Assembly: GCF_000283155.1 (NCBI RefSeq)
Contig: NW_004454179.1
Span: forward strand, 9,825,723-9,889,722
Direction: 5' to 3'
Length of the DNA stretch: 64,000 nt
Source of the DNA: Ceratotherium simum simum
Lineage: Eukaryota; Chordata; Mammalia; Perissodactyla; Rhinocerotidae
Below, in pieces: positions 26,891 through 60,184 of the stretch; position 1 is the first letter of the stretch; each line of letters begins with the position of its first letter. Made by a program: the position numbers and the translations under genes. The notes under the pieces are model-generated. The model ran no database searches, was not told where the DNA came from, and worked only from the letters and a program-made list of their open reading frames with translations.

Positions 26891-27112
26891 GTGGCCCACA
26901 ATACTGCCCAAGGTCTCCCCGACAATCTCTCACATACTGACAATCACTGTGTTCCACAGACGCTCTGACAAACACCCACGGCCGCTCCCTCGCGCGCCCC
27001 GCCTCACCCGATGCTGGTATAGGCAGACGTTCCCGAAGCCACCGGTGCCCAGCCGCTCCCGCATCTCCCAGGGCCCGCCCGCGCCCGGCCGCAGCCCCGG
27101 GGGCCGCTCCAT
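3699..27112 (-). CDS. CHUK: CHUK, inhibitor of NF-kB kinase subunit alpha (IKK-alpha), coding exons 1-16; 3' part outside window
   Basis: Serine/threonine kinase of the IKK complex. With IKK-beta and NEMO it phosphorylates IkB proteins, and alone it drives non-canonical NF-kB signalling and epidermal differentiation. Sixteen exons (27008-27112, 22770-22864, 20919-21033, 19642-19711, 18943-19031, 17675-17764, 17411-17535, 17114-17221, 16380-16515, 11960-12154, 10668-10770, 7801-7924, 7249-7400, 5526-5587, 4402-4511, 3699-3748) join to 1,729 nt with GT/AG borders, no stop and no frameshift, giving about 576 residues that align closely with mammalian IKK-alpha. Visible: glycine-rich loop GTGGFG (residues 22-27), K44, HRDLKPEN with D144, activation-loop serines 176 and 180 in SLCTS, the ubiquitin-like domain in exons 9-11, and the helical scaffold/dimerisation domain from exon 12. 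The family is about 745 residues in 21 exons, so the C-terminal NEMO-binding segment lies left of position 1. The ATG has C at -3 and G at +4. Confidence 0.97.
4402..4511 (-). CDS. CHUK: CHUK coding exon 15
   Basis: Residues 524-560, [20 protein letters not shown] through GDLMESL. The donor GTAAGG splits the final leucine codon. Confidence 0.95.
5089..5195 (+). repeat. Short DNA-transposon relic
   Basis: Begins GGTGACCATATAAT and contains GACTGTCCCAGGTAAACCAG, the pattern of a small non-autonomous mammalian DNA transposon. Subfamily not assigned. Confidence 0.4.
5200..5375 (-). repeat. MIR SINE
   Basis: Reverse MIR: TACCATTTATTATTTACTCT, CATAACCGTACT, GGAAACTGAAGCTTAGTGAG. Confidence 0.5.
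5526..5587 (-). CDS. CHUK: CHUK coding exon 14
   Basis: Residues 503-523, [20 protein letters not shown] and E. Charged helix of the scaffold/dimerisation domain. Confidence 0.95.
5681..6147 (+). mobile_element. ERVL-MaLR solo LTR (MLT1/MST type)
   Basis: Reads TGTTGAAGTCCTAACC near the start, TGACCTTATTTGGAAATAGG, and ends AAGCCACCCAGTTTATGGTA followed by CCTAGGAAACTAATACA. Typical of MaLR LTRs. No internal sequence attached. Confidence 0.75.
7249..7400 (-). CDS. CHUK: CHUK coding exon 13
   Basis: Residues 452-503, [20 protein letters not shown] through SEQMTYGI. Long amphipathic helix with leucines at zipper-like spacing, in the dimerisation domain. Confidence 0.96.
7801..7924 (-). CDS. 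CHUK: CHUK coding exon 12
   Basis: Residues 411-452, [20 protein letters not shown] through GQRAAM. Start of the helical scaffold/dimerisation domain. Confidence 0.96.
8935..9958 (+). mobile_element. Old LINE-1-class 3' region
   Basis: Contains AAATGGCTGATTCTAGGACT near the start and GGTTCATTAATTGTAACAAA and GTAAATCTAAAACTGTTCTT near the A-rich end, wording found in old L1/HAL1 3' regions. Subfamily not assigned. Confidence 0.5.
10012..10212 (-). mobile_element. ERE SINE
   Basis: Minus-strand ERE: the plus strand starts at the tail TTGCTGAGGAAGATTCACCC and ends with the head complement at GGGGGCTGACC. A short CTCAATT repeat flanks it. Confidence 0.85.
10668..10770 (-). CDS. CHUK: CHUK coding exon 11
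   Basis: Residues 377-411, [20 protein letters not shown] through CVNYI. End of the ubiquitin-like domain and linker to the scaffold/dimerisation domain. Confidence 0.95.
11000..11283 (+). mobile_element. LINE-1 3' fragment
   Basis: Reads CATGCTATGATATGAATGAA, AGTGAAAGAAGTCAGACACG, GTTGCCTGGGGCGAGC: end of L1 ORF2 and 3' UTR. It is followed directly by an ERE. Confidence 0.7.
11284..11606 (+). mobile_element. ERE SINE, full-length type
   Basis: GGGGCCAGCCCTGTGGCTTA head with tRNA-like A and B boxes (GGTTTGGATCCC-type), CATACAGCAACTAGAAGGAT middle, two TTAGCTCA...CTTCCTCA tail units and a poly(A). Confidence 0.9.
11960..12154 (-). CDS. CHUK: CHUK coding exon 10 (ubiquitin-like domain)
   Basis: Residues 312-376, [19 protein letters not shown] through QCVLDGV. 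This is the core of the ubiquitin-like domain. It is preceded by a 4.2-kb intron holding several old repeats. Confidence 0.96.
12490..12705 (-). repeat. MIR SINE
   Basis: Reverse MIR: ATATGCCAACCACAGAGTTA, GATCACATGGCTGATAACTG. Confidence 0.5.
13435..14340 (+). repeat. Ancient LINE-like repeat
   Basis: Begins TTCACTCAAATATTTAATGA and GTGCCTACTGTGGTACATAC; later GGTTTGGACTTTATTC and GGCAAGTAACAGGC-like purine-rich text. The same type recurs near 15,460, 18,650, 53,190 and 61,480. Family name not assigned. Confidence 0.45.
14640..14840 (+). repeat. LINE-2 fragment
   Basis: C/T-rich L2-like text ending near CTTATCCTTCAAAATTCAGT and GCCTAGGAAGCATCCCTGA. Confidence 0.45.
15455..16075 (+). repeat. 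Ancient LINE-like repeat
   Basis: Same type as at 13,435: TGAATATTTACTGAGAACCT followed by purine-rich text with GATGAGAAACAATTAGG and ATGGACTGTAGGATGGGGAG. Confidence 0.4.
16380..16515 (-). CDS. CHUK: CHUK coding exon 9
   Basis: Residues 266-311, with [20 protein letters not shown] and the GPVDL segment. End of the kinase domain and start of the ubiquitin-like domain. The donor is GTTAGT. Confidence 0.95.
16848..17036 (+). mobile_element. hAT-Charlie non-autonomous element
   Basis: CTGTCCAACATGGTAGCCAC ... CTTTCAAGTGCTCAATAGCT ... AGAAAGTTCTACTGGA, a palindromic short hAT relic. A second copy of the family is at 31,754. Confidence 0.65.
17114..17221 (-). CDS. CHUK: CHUK coding exon 8
   Basis: Residues 230-266, [18 protein letters not shown] and onward. 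C-terminal lobe of the kinase domain. Confidence 0.95.
17411..17535 (-). CDS. CHUK: CHUK coding exon 7
   Basis: Residues 189-230, [20 protein letters not shown] and onward. It covers the APE motif and helix F with the conserved D-x-W-S-x-G. Confidence 0.95.
17675..17764 (-). CDS. CHUK: CHUK coding exon 6 (activation loop)
   Basis: Residues 159-188. It contains the DLG motif (D165) and the activation-loop serines S176 and S180, both present. It begins ILHK where the human protein has IIHK. Confidence 0.96.
17840..18060 (+). repeat. MIR SINE
   Basis: Forward MIR: GAGCTTGGGCTCTGGAGTAA, CACTTAACTAACCTTGTGAT, AAGTTACTTACCTTCACTCA. Confidence 0.65.
18650..18885 (+). repeat. Ancient LINE-like repeat
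   Basis: ATTTACTCACTGCCTACTCT, GATCCTATGCTAGAAAAACA, CTCTAATGGAGCTACTGTG; same type as at 13,435. Confidence 0.4.
18943..19031 (-). CDS. CHUK: CHUK coding exon 5 (catalytic loop)
   Basis: Residues 129-158. It contains [18 protein letters not shown] with catalytic D144 and ends GGK at phase 0. Confidence 0.96.
19642..19711 (-). CDS. CHUK: CHUK coding exon 4
   Basis: Residues 106-129, [15 protein letters not shown] through SLLSDI. The acceptor follows a run of T on the minus strand; the donor is GTATGT. Confidence 0.95.
19841..20093 (+). mobile_element. ERE SINE with 12-bp target duplication
   Basis: GGGGGCCAGCCCAGTGGCAT head and two tail units. Flanked by TAAGAAAATATA at 19829-19840 and 20094-20105. 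Confidence 0.9.
20402..20676 (+). mobile_element. ERE SINE interrupted by an assembly gap
   Basis: Head (GGGCCAGCCCGGTGGCTTAG) and tail (AAAAGAGGAGGATTAGCATG) are present; the middle is replaced by Ns. TAAATCAGGGGTCA flanks it at 20388-20401 and 20677-20690. It is inserted at the edge of a hAT element. Confidence 0.9.
20501..20600. other. Assembly gap (100 N)
   Basis: Exactly 100 Ns, a conventional placeholder, inside an ERE. The true missing length is unknown. Confidence 0.98.
20682..20835 (+). mobile_element. hAT-Charlie non-autonomous element
   Basis: CAGGGGTCAGCAAACATTCC, then GCTTTGCAGGCCATACAGTC, then CAGGCCATAGTTTATTGACC. Typical short hAT relic with CAGGGGTC terminal repeat. Its first bases are duplicated by the adjacent ERE insertion. 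Confidence 0.7.
20919..21033 (-). CDS. CHUK: CHUK coding exon 3
   Basis: Residues 67-105, [16 protein letters not shown] through GGDLRK. It includes the hinge segment [10 protein letters not shown]. Confidence 0.95.
21228..21462 (-). repeat. MIR SINE
   Basis: Reverse MIR: TATGTGCCAAGTAGTAAGCA, AGATCACACAGCAAGTAGGT, GGCAGTCTGGCTCCAAAGCC. Confidence 0.7.
21647..21795 (+). mobile_element. hAT-Charlie non-autonomous element
   Basis: CAGTGGTTCTTAAAACTGGA at one end and GAGAACCACT at the other form terminal inverted repeats; the middle reads GGGCCTGAGAATTTATACTG. Confidence 0.65.
21805..21980 (+). repeat. MIR SINE
   Basis: Forward MIR: CAAATCCAGACTCTATTACC, CTTCCTCATTTATAAAATAG, GGTTGCTGTGACAACTAGAA. 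Confidence 0.6.
22000..22475 (+). mobile_element. ERVL-MaLR LTR (MLT1 type)
   Basis: Ends with AACTGTGAGATACTAAATGT, GTTTAAGCCACTAAGTTTTG and GGGTAATTTTTTACATAGCA, the 3' signature of MLT1 LTRs. Confidence 0.6.
22770..22864 (-). CDS. CHUK: CHUK coding exon 2
   Basis: Residues 36-67, beginning [11 protein letters not shown]. It contains the ATP-contacting lysine K44 and the start of helix C. It ends two bases into the codon completed by exon 3. Confidence 0.95.
22972..23182 (+). mobile_element. DNA-transposon relic
   Basis: ACAGTCATG at the left end is matched by CATGACTGT at the right. The body reads GTCGTTAGGCGATTTCGTCA and CACAAACCTAGATGGTGTAG. Superfamily not assigned. Confidence 0.55.
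24060..24165 (+). repeat. LINE-2 fragment
   Basis: ACCTACTCTGTGAAGGCCTT and flanking pyrimidine-rich L2-like text. Confidence 0.4.
24190..24362 (+). repeat. LINE-1 3' end fragment
   Basis: GGAGATGGACAGTGGTGATG, AATGTGAATGTACGCAACAC, ATGGTTAAAACGGTAAATGT: an old L1 3' terminus. Confidence 0.65.
24429..24492 (+). repeat. Exact 32-bp tandem duplication
   Basis: The 32-base unit at 24429-24460 is repeated without any difference at 24461-24492. The unit starts CAAATGAAGAAATATTATAT. Confidence 0.95.
24590..24780 (+). repeat. LINE-2 fragment
   Basis: CTTTACAAATAACTTCGTTA through GCACTATCAGCACCCAGCAC, the pattern of L2 3' ends. Confidence 0.5.
25074..25320 (+). repeat. LINE-1 3' end fragment
   Basis: GACAGAAAGTAGAACAGTGG, TTGCCAGAGGCTGGGGGAGG, GGTTAAAATGGTAAATTTTA: an old L1 3' UTR. 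Confidence 0.7.
25955..26125 (-). repeat. MIR SINE
   Basis: Reverse MIR: GGAGCTAACATTTGAGGGCT, CATTTTACAGATGACAAAAC. Confidence 0.6.
26590..26960. repeat. CA-rich low-complexity stretch with (CA)n and (CT)n
   Basis: Repeated CACAC/TCACAC wording in CHUK intron 1, ending in CTCTCTCTCT followed by an (AC)n run around 26,872-26,890, just beside the CpG island. Confidence 0.6.
27008..27112 (-). CDS. CHUK: CHUK coding exon 1
   Basis: Encodes residues 1-35, from [10 protein letters not shown] to LYQHR. It carries the start of the kinase domain and the glycine-rich ATP-binding loop. The donor is GTGAGG, phase 0. It is GC-rich and lies inside the CpG island. Confidence 0.96.
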
Positions 27113-27192
27113 GGGGCGGGAGGGCAAGCGGCCTCAAGCTTCGCCACCGTTCCCAGGCCGGTTCCGGGCCGCCACAGCTCCCGCGTCTGTCT

Positions 27193-27202
27193 TCTCGCGA
27201 GA
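27193..27202. promoter_or_regulatory. TCTCGCGAGA palindrome
   Basis: Exact 10-base palindrome about 80 bp upstream of the CHUK ATG. This CGCG element is a known recurrent motif of TATA-less mammalian housekeeping promoters and has been linked to ZBTB33/Kaiso-type binding. Its use here is inferred from position. Confidence 0.7.
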
Positions 27203-27212
27203 TGTATGCGTC

Positions 27213-27220
27213 ACTTCCGG
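27213..27220 (-). promoter_or_regulatory. ETS-family site CCGGAAGT
   Basis: Consensus ETS/GABP octamer on the minus strand, 11 bp from the CGCG palindrome and abutting a TGCGTCA site. It is typical of housekeeping CpG promoters. Confidence 0.65.
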
Positions 27221-27299
27221 TAACTGCTGCAGGAAAAGCCCGCCCCAAGTTCTCCAGGGGCGCCGCAGGAGCCCTGCAGGTGAGAGAATCGGGTGAGGA

Positions 27300-28870
27300 G
27301 AGTGGCGTTTTCTGCCCGCTCTCTAAGTCCCCTGTGCATTTTCCTGGCTGAGAGAACCAGCCCTGTTCCCTCATGTGTTTTTCTGGTCTTCAAGAATATA
27401 AGATCTCTCCAGACCCTACATTCCCTTCAAATCACTTTCCAAACCAGTCTCTCCAGTATTCGTCTTTTCTAGACTTTACATCGTTCCCACCCCTACCTAC
27501 ACTTCACCTTTCAGACTTCTGCCGTCTATCCTCCAACCTCATCACCCGCTGAGCTGGCACTGGCAAAGGCCACCAATGATTTAAATATTGAGGAATGCGA
27601 AGAACTAGAAAGAATCCTGCGCTAACAGGCCCACTGATGCATTAGCTTTCATAGTTCACTTTTTTTTCCCTTAATGATTAATCATCTTGCATAGACGACT
27701 CAGGCTGAGCTCTTCTTTTGCTTGACTTCCTATACACCTGTTCCAGGATCTCACCTGTATGTAACCAAATGACTCAAGGATGTGACGCTGTTCCAGAGTA
27801 AAGAATGTTCCTCCTGACTTCGGCAGTTTCTCCCTAAATTCCTCACGGAGCTTGCGGTCAAATAGTCCTCCAGTTATGGGGTTTGCCGGTGCGGTAGTTA
27901 TTCATTGTGGGGATCGTTTCTGATGCGTGATACAGGGCTACAGAGGCAAGCTTGGGAAATACTGTTGCTGCAACAAGAAGTGCTTCTGAGTGCCGGATTG
28001 CCCTAGCCTAGAGAAACCAGCTGCCGCTTTTCTGCTTTTCGCTTTGAGTGTGTCAGACACTACATGGAACTTGGGGATTTCGTCAATCGCTCCAGGTGTT
28101 AACAATCAGCTAGAATCAAAATCTCTGATGAAATGTGTCAGCTGCCATAAGCGCAGTCATTTGAGCCTCCTTTGAGATCATGTGCACTTGGACTATCATT
28201 TGCACAGCCTGGCCTGTTAACTCAGTACTTAGAATTCCAACCAACATTTTGTGACACATGGTTGTGCCATGACAGATGTAACATGCTCAGATCTCTAAAG
28301 GTGGATATGGCACGTACACCACAGCACGCCATCAAAGCTAACTGCTTTGAAAGCACTGAATCAGCCTTTGGCAAAGCAAATGTGTCTGCCGTCACCAGAA
28401 TCCCTGAACAGTTCAACCAGAATGTAGAGCACTGCATCATACAAACCAAGTCATGTTGTAGGTTGTCAGTAATGTGTGCTCAGTATCAGAGATTCTGATT
28501 TCACATAGGTGCTTGGTAGCCATGGAGTTGGAGTATCAGACTTTGAGGTGATGGCAAATAGTCTAAGAACATGTCCCTCAGAGCTGGGCATACTGCACAG
28601 ATTGTGGTGCAGATTGTCCTAATAGTATGAAGCCCTCTTGTTTGTTAGATGTACAGCATAGCTAGCAATGGAGCATGTCTGATCTCCACAGGTGGGGCTG
28701 AAATCTCCTAATTCTCACTTGGAAGAGCTAGGGAAGGATGCTGAGGACTTGAGGATACTGATGATTGGGCTGATGCTGAAGTAGCTGTCCTTGCAGGAAG
28801 TGGGTTGTTTCCCCTAGTTCACTCTTTCGACATCCCCATACTCAAGGTCACTGTGTAGCTTGTTTTTTTA
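27300..28870. other. CHUK-CWF19L1 intergenic stretch with no assigned content
   Basis: Non-coding sequence between the CHUK promoter and a MIR at about 28,870. It holds only short open frames on both strands and no repeat family I recognise. The part from about 27,700 to 28,860 is less AT-rich than the introns. It could carry an antisense or divergent CHUK transcript or an old, unnamed repeat. Confidence 0.4.
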
Positions 28871-29020
28871 AAAATCCAGGGCCAGTTGACCTCAGGCTCA
28901 ACGATCTTCAAGTTTGCCATCCTTGGTTTTTTCATGTGTAAAATGGAGGTAATACCTACCTCATAAACGTTTTGTGAGGATTAAGTGAAAAAGTGTCTGT
29001 GTCATAAGTGCCCATTTTAT
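28870..29020 (+). repeat. MIR SINE
   Basis: Forward MIR: TCATGTGTAAAATGGAGGTA, ATACCTACCTCATAAACGTT, TTGTGAGGATTAAGTGAAAA. Confidence 0.65.
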
Positions 29021-29059
29021 AGCAGCAAATCTCTTTCTTTTGGCTTCTAAGATACGGCA

Positions 29060-29470
29060 TTCTCCTGTGAGCTTTCTCTCCAGTCCTTCTTCATGTACTT
29101 GATGGATCACTCTATTTCCAAGCACTGCTTAAATACTGATATTTCTCAGGTAGTCATCTTCAGCTTAGGACTGTATTCACCCTTGTTTTCATCCATTCTC
29201 ATAATCTCACCTATGGCCTATACCCTGATGATCCCTAAAGCCCTATCACCAACCCAGATCTCCATGTGTTTAGAACTATCTAACAGCACACTAAAACTCA
29301 ACATATCCAGAGCAGAACTCATCTTTTCTTAAATCTGCCCCTTCTCTTCTCAATTAAACTGCAAACTCTGGGACAACAGGGACCATGCTGGAACATGGCT
29401 ATACTCCTAGAGCCTAGAAAAATGCCTGGCATATAGGAGAGTTAAGTATTTGCTGAAGGACTGAATGAGC
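29060..29470 (+). repeat. LINE-2 3' region
   Basis: ACTCAACATATCCAGAGCAG, AGAACTCATCTTTTCTTAAA, then AGTATTTGCTGAAGGACTGA: L2 ORF2 end and 3' terminus. Confidence 0.65.
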
Positions 29471-29692
29471 TCTTTTATATAAATAAGATGAATGCTATAA
29501 GAGAAAAACGGCAAAGGCCTTGGGTTGCTCCAGCTGCACCTTGCTCAAGGAGAAGCCACCTGTGAGATCCTGGGATAACAGCTGGGCCTAAGGCCCCACC
29601 CCTCCTTTTACATACACATACTATTTCATTTCAATGGTTACAGGTAACATGAACACAAGATACTTTCCCCACCCAGGGAAAAGCATTTGGAT

Positions 29693-29698
29693 TTTATT
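29693..29698 (-). terminator. CWF19L1: Candidate CWF19L1 poly(A) signal AATAAA
   Basis: Canonical hexamer on the minus strand about 255 bp past the stop codon. The implied short 3' UTR is plausible, but other signals may be used. Confidence 0.5.
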
Positions 29699-29953
29699 TG
29701 ATAGTTTAAATGTTTTTGAAAATGTTGATAAACACAAGCTGTACTTGGAGCTGGATGACAGACATAGGATTATCATCCTAGAATGTGATTTTTTCCAAAA
29801 AAATATTCAATCTGAGGCTTCTTGCTGCAGGCAGCTTCCATGGGAATGCACAAAAAAGAGGCAGGGAAACAGTCCCCATGGGAGACTGCAGTTTCTTTAA
29901 AAAACAGACTGCTACTGTTTCCTGTCAAGTTCATAAAGTGTTTTGCCCTTTGC

Positions 29954-55587
<25,634 letters not shown>

Positions 55588-55959
55588 CACTCTCAACAGC
55601 CTGGGTTGTGACGACCACCAAATACTAGGATTCCCGACCCGCGCTCCTAGGTAAACTGCGGCCGCGCTACAATAAGACGTCAGCGCACGCCAGCCAATAA
55701 GAGTTCAGTTATCTACGGAGAGCGCCGAGGGACAGAAGCCTCTCTCAGGTTGCTTCGCCTCAAGGAGGAATCAAGGAAGGAGAGCAGTGGAGGGAAGAGG
55801 GGGAAATAACAAAAGGATTCCAATTATGATTTTTTATTTCGGAGCAATAGAAGAGCTGCTAGAAAGTTCCCGGTACAATGTTGGGCCCTAACCTAACTAT
55901 ATCACTCTAGTGGGCAAGGCAGACTCCTCCACACATGCTTTTTCTAAGTTTTGAACCTA

Positions 55960-56430
55960 TCAAAAAATTAAAAGAATAGTTGCTATCACCTGATTCAATG
56001 AGTTCCAACATGCTGCCAGATTTACCCGTAAGCTCCTTCTCTCTCCTTCAAGGTGCACAAGCGCTTTTATTCTCACTGAATCATTTAAAAGTAAATCGCA
56101 GACTTCAGGAATACCTCAGCATGCATTTCCTAAGACTAAGGACATCCCCCTATATAAGCAAAGTACAACTAACAAACCTAAGAAAATTAACATTAACTCA
56201 GTAATATCACCTAATACACATCCATATTTAAAGTTCTCCTTTTGTCCCCCAAAATTTATCTTATACTTGGGGTTTGTTTTCATTCAGGATCCAATCAAGT
56301 TTCACCCTGGCATTCTGGTCACTCTCTAGTTTGTTTTGATCTACAATAGTCCACCTCATTTTTGGTTTTGTTTTTCATGATATTGACTTTTTTGGAGAGT
56401 TCAGGCCAATTGGTAGGAGACAACAGTGTA
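55960..56430. repeat. LINE-1-class relic
   Basis: ACTAAGGACATCCCCCTATA, TCATTCAGGATCCAATCAAG, TTTTTCATGATATTGACTTT: wording of a common old L1-associated repeat. Subfamily uncertain. Confidence 0.45.
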
Positions 56431-59400
56431 TAACGAAATGAAAACAAAGGAGAGAGTTCCTGACAACTGAGGGGGAGGGAGGACTCACTAAGGGCAGTCA
56501 AGTAATTAAAAATTAACTAAAATATAAATAATTTTAAGGAAGAACCACAAAGTTCTGGGTTTTTTCACAACTTCTGCAATGCTTTTTGGGGAAATATTAA
56601 GTTCTTTGCCTCAATGATGCCCCTGCTTTGCTGGCACACTAAGAACAGGTGTTTTCTACTTTTTGATTAATACGGCACAGCCCAGGAGTGAAGATCAAGA
56701 CTAAATCTTGAAGGAGAGTAGAGTTTTGCCAAACATGCAGGTAATAATTTCAGGAAGAAGAAACAACAGTAAGATATGAAAACTCATCAGTGGAATTCTG
56801 TATTGTTTTTACAACTTTCTTGCAAATCTAAATCTATTCAAAAATATAAAGTTTATGAAAAGAAAACCTATCCATGGGAATTTAAGTTAGCTCAAGATAG
56901 CTGAACACAGTTTAAGTGTCAGAGTAACAGGAAATGAAATTGAAAAAAGGAAAAAAAATAGGGGTGAAGATGCATGCTACGAAGTCTGGTTTTAGAATAC
57001 ACTTTCTTCTCAAGTGCACATGGAACATTCTCCAGAACAGATCATAGGTTAGGCCACAAAACAAGTCTCAACAAATTCAAGAAGATAGAAATTATATCAA
57101 GTATCTTTGCAACACAATGGTATGAAACTGGAATTCAATAACAGGAGGAAAATTAGAAAATTCACAAATATATGGAAACTAAACCACGCACTCCTGAGCA
57201 ACCAATGGACCAAAGAAGAAATGAAAAGGAAAATCAAAAATTATTGAGACAAATGAAAATGGAAACACAACATACCAAAACTTATGGGATGCAGCAAAAG
57301 CAGTTCTAAGAGGAAAGTTTATAGCTATAAATGCCTATACTAAGAAAAAAGAAAGATCTCAAATAAACAACCTAACATTACACTAAAAGAACTAAAAAAA
57401 AAAAACTAGGCCCAAAGTTAGCAGAAGGCAAGAAATAATAAGATTAGCACAGAAATAAATGAAATAGAGAATGAGAAAACAATAGAAAAGATCAATGAAA
57501 CTAAGAGTTGGTTTTTGGAAAAGAAAAACAAAATTAACAAAACTTTATTAGCTAGACTAACCAAGAAAAAAAGAGAGAGCTCTCATAAATAAAATTATAA
57601 ATGAAAGAAGAGTCATTATGCCTGATACCACAGAAATACAAAGGATCATAAGAGAGTACTATGAACAATTATATGCCAACAAATTGGACAACCTAGAAGA
57701 AACTGATAAATTCTTAGAAACATACAATCTACCAAGACTGAGTCATGAAGAAATAGAAAATCTGAACAGACCAATAATAAGTAAGGAGTTTGAATCAGTA
57801 ATCAAAAACCTCCAACGTAGAAAAGCCTGGGACCAGATGGTTTTACTGGTTTATTCTACCAAACATTTACAGAAGAATTAATTCCAATTTTCCTCAAACT
57901 CTTCCAAAAAATTAAGGAGGAGGGAACACTTCCAAACTCACTTTATGAGGCCAGCAATACCATGATACCAAAGCCAGATAAGGATACTACAAAAAAAGAA
58001 AACTACAGGCCAATATCTCTGATGAATATAGATGTAAAAATTCTCAACAAAATACTAGCAAACTGAATTCAACAGCACATTAAAAGGATCATACACCATG
58101 ATCATGTGAGATTTATCCTTAGGATGCAAGGATGCTTCAACATATGCAAATCAATAAATGTAATACACCACATTAATAGAATGAAAGATAAAAATTGTAT
58201 GATCATCTCAATAAATGCAGAAAAAGCATTTGACAAAATTCAACATCCTTTCACGACAAAAGAACTCTCAACAAATTGTATATAGAAGGAATGTACCTCA
58301 ACATAATAAAGGCCATATATGACAAGCCCACAACTAACATCATACTCAACAGTGAAAGGTTGAAAGCTTTTCCTCTAAGATCAGGAACAAGACAAGTGTG
58401 CCCATTCTCACAATGTATATTCAACATAGTACTGGAAGTCCTAGCCAGAGCAATTAGGTAAGAAAAAAAATAATGAAAGGCATCCAAATTGTAAAGGAAG
58501 AGGTAAAATTGTCTCTGTTTGCAGATGACATGTTCTTTTATATAGAAAATCCTAAAGACTCTACCAAGAAACAGTTAGAACTAATATATGTATTCAGTAA
58601 AGTTGCTGGATACAAAAATCAACATATAAAAATCAGTTGTGTTTCTATACACTAACAACGAACTATCTGAAAAAGAAATAATGAAAACAATCCTGTTTAC
58701 AATAGCATCAAAAACAATAAAATACTTAGGAATAAACTTAACCAAAAAGGTGAAAGATCTGTACACCGAAAACTATAAGCTATTGATGAAAGAAATTGTA
58801 GAAGACACAAATGGAAAGACATCCCATGTTCAAGGACCAGAAGAATTAGTATTGTTAAAATGTCCATACTACCCAAAGCCATCTATAGATTCAATGCAAT
58901 CTCTATCAAAATTCCAATGGCATTTTTCACAGAAATAGAAAAACAATCCTAAAATTCATATGGAACCACAAAAGACCCTGAATAGACAAAGCAATCTTGA
59001 GAAAGAAAAACAAAGCTGGAGGTATCACACTTCCTGATTTTAAACTATATTACAAAGTGATAGTAATCAAAACAGTGTGGTACTGACATAAAAACAGATA
59101 CATAGACCAATGGAACAGAATCTAGAGCCCAGAAATAAACCCATGATATACAGTCAGCTAATATTTGACAAGGAAGCCAAGAATACTCAATGGAGAAAGG
59201 ATAGTCTTTTCAATAAATGGTATTGGGAAAACTGGATAGTCACATGCAAAAGAATGAAATTGGATCCCTATCTTATACCACTCATGAAAATTAACTCAAA
59301 ATGGATTAAAGACTTAAATGTAATACCTGAAACTGTAAAACTCCTAGAAGAAAACAGGGAAAATGCTCCTTGACGTTGGTCTTGGCAATGATTTTTTGGA

Positions 59401-59492
59401 TATGACACCAAAAGTACAAGCAACAAAAGCAAAAACATCAAATGGGACTACATCAAACTATAAAGCTGTACAGCAAAAGAAACAATCAACAA

Positions 59493-59732
59493 GCGGCCAG
59501 CCCAGTGACGCAAGCGGTTAAGTGCGCGCGCTCCACTGCGGCAGCCCGGGGTTTGCCAGTTTGGATCCCGAGCGTGCACGGACGCACTGCTTGGCAAGCC
59601 ATGCTGTGGTGGTGTCCCATATAAAGTGGAGGAAGATGGACACGGATGTTAGCCCAGGGCCAGTCTTCCTCAGCAAAAAATGAGGATTGGCAGATGTCAG
59701 CACAGGGCTGATCTCCTCACAAAAAAAAAAAA
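59493..59732 (+). mobile_element. ERE SINE inserted in LINE-1
   Basis: GCGGCCAGCCCAGTGACGCA head. An 18-bp target duplication with one mismatch (AAAAGAAACAATCA core) lies at 59475-59492 and 59733-59750. Confidence 0.9.
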
Positions 59733-60184
59733 AAAAGAAACAATCAGCAAAATGGAAAGGCAACCTACAGAATGGAAGAAAATAGTTGCAAACCATCTAT
59801 CTGATAAAGGGTTAATATCCAAAATATATAAGAAACTCAAACAACTCAATAGCAAAAAAGCAAACAATCCAATTTAAAAATGGGCAAAGGACCTGAACAG
59901 ATATTTTTCTAAAGACATACAATTGGCCAATAAGTACCTGAAAAGGTGCTCAACATCACTAATCATCAGGGAAATGAAAATCAAAACCACAATGAGTTAT
60001 CACCTCACACCTGTTAGAATGGCTGTTATCAAAAAGACAAGAGATAACAAGTGCTGGCCAGGAGAAAAGGGAACCTTCGTTCGTGCACTGGGAATGTTCG
60101 TTGGTGGGAATGTAAGTTGGTACAGCCACTATGGAAAACAGTATGGAGATTCCTCAAAAAGTTAAAAATAGAATAACAATATGA

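Larger units (their letters stand above)
26980..27290 (-). promoter_or_regulatory. CHUK: CHUK promoter and CpG island
   Basis: GC- and CpG-dense sequence surrounds exon 1 in an otherwise AT-rich region. Upstream of the ATG (at higher coordinates) are a perfect TCTCGCGAGA palindrome (27193-27202), a TGCGTCA CRE/AP-1-like site (27207-27213) and an ETS core read as CCGGAAGT on the minus strand (27213-27220). No TATA box is evident. The start site itself is inferred, not seen. Confidence 0.75.

Noticed and set aside
26930..27127. Apparent five-residue N-terminal extension of CHUK starting at 27127
   Set aside because: The codon at 27125-27127 reads TTG on the minus strand, not ATG. The ATG at 27110-27112 starts the known IKK-alpha N-terminus.
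26745..27374. Opposing 183-codon frames around CHUK exon 1
   Set aside because: Stop-poor CpG-rich sequence. Only the CHUK exon on the minus strand is supported.
57618..59373. Open frames resembling reverse transcriptase as possible host genes
   Set aside because: They are fragments of LINE-1 ORF2 broken by stops and frameshifts.
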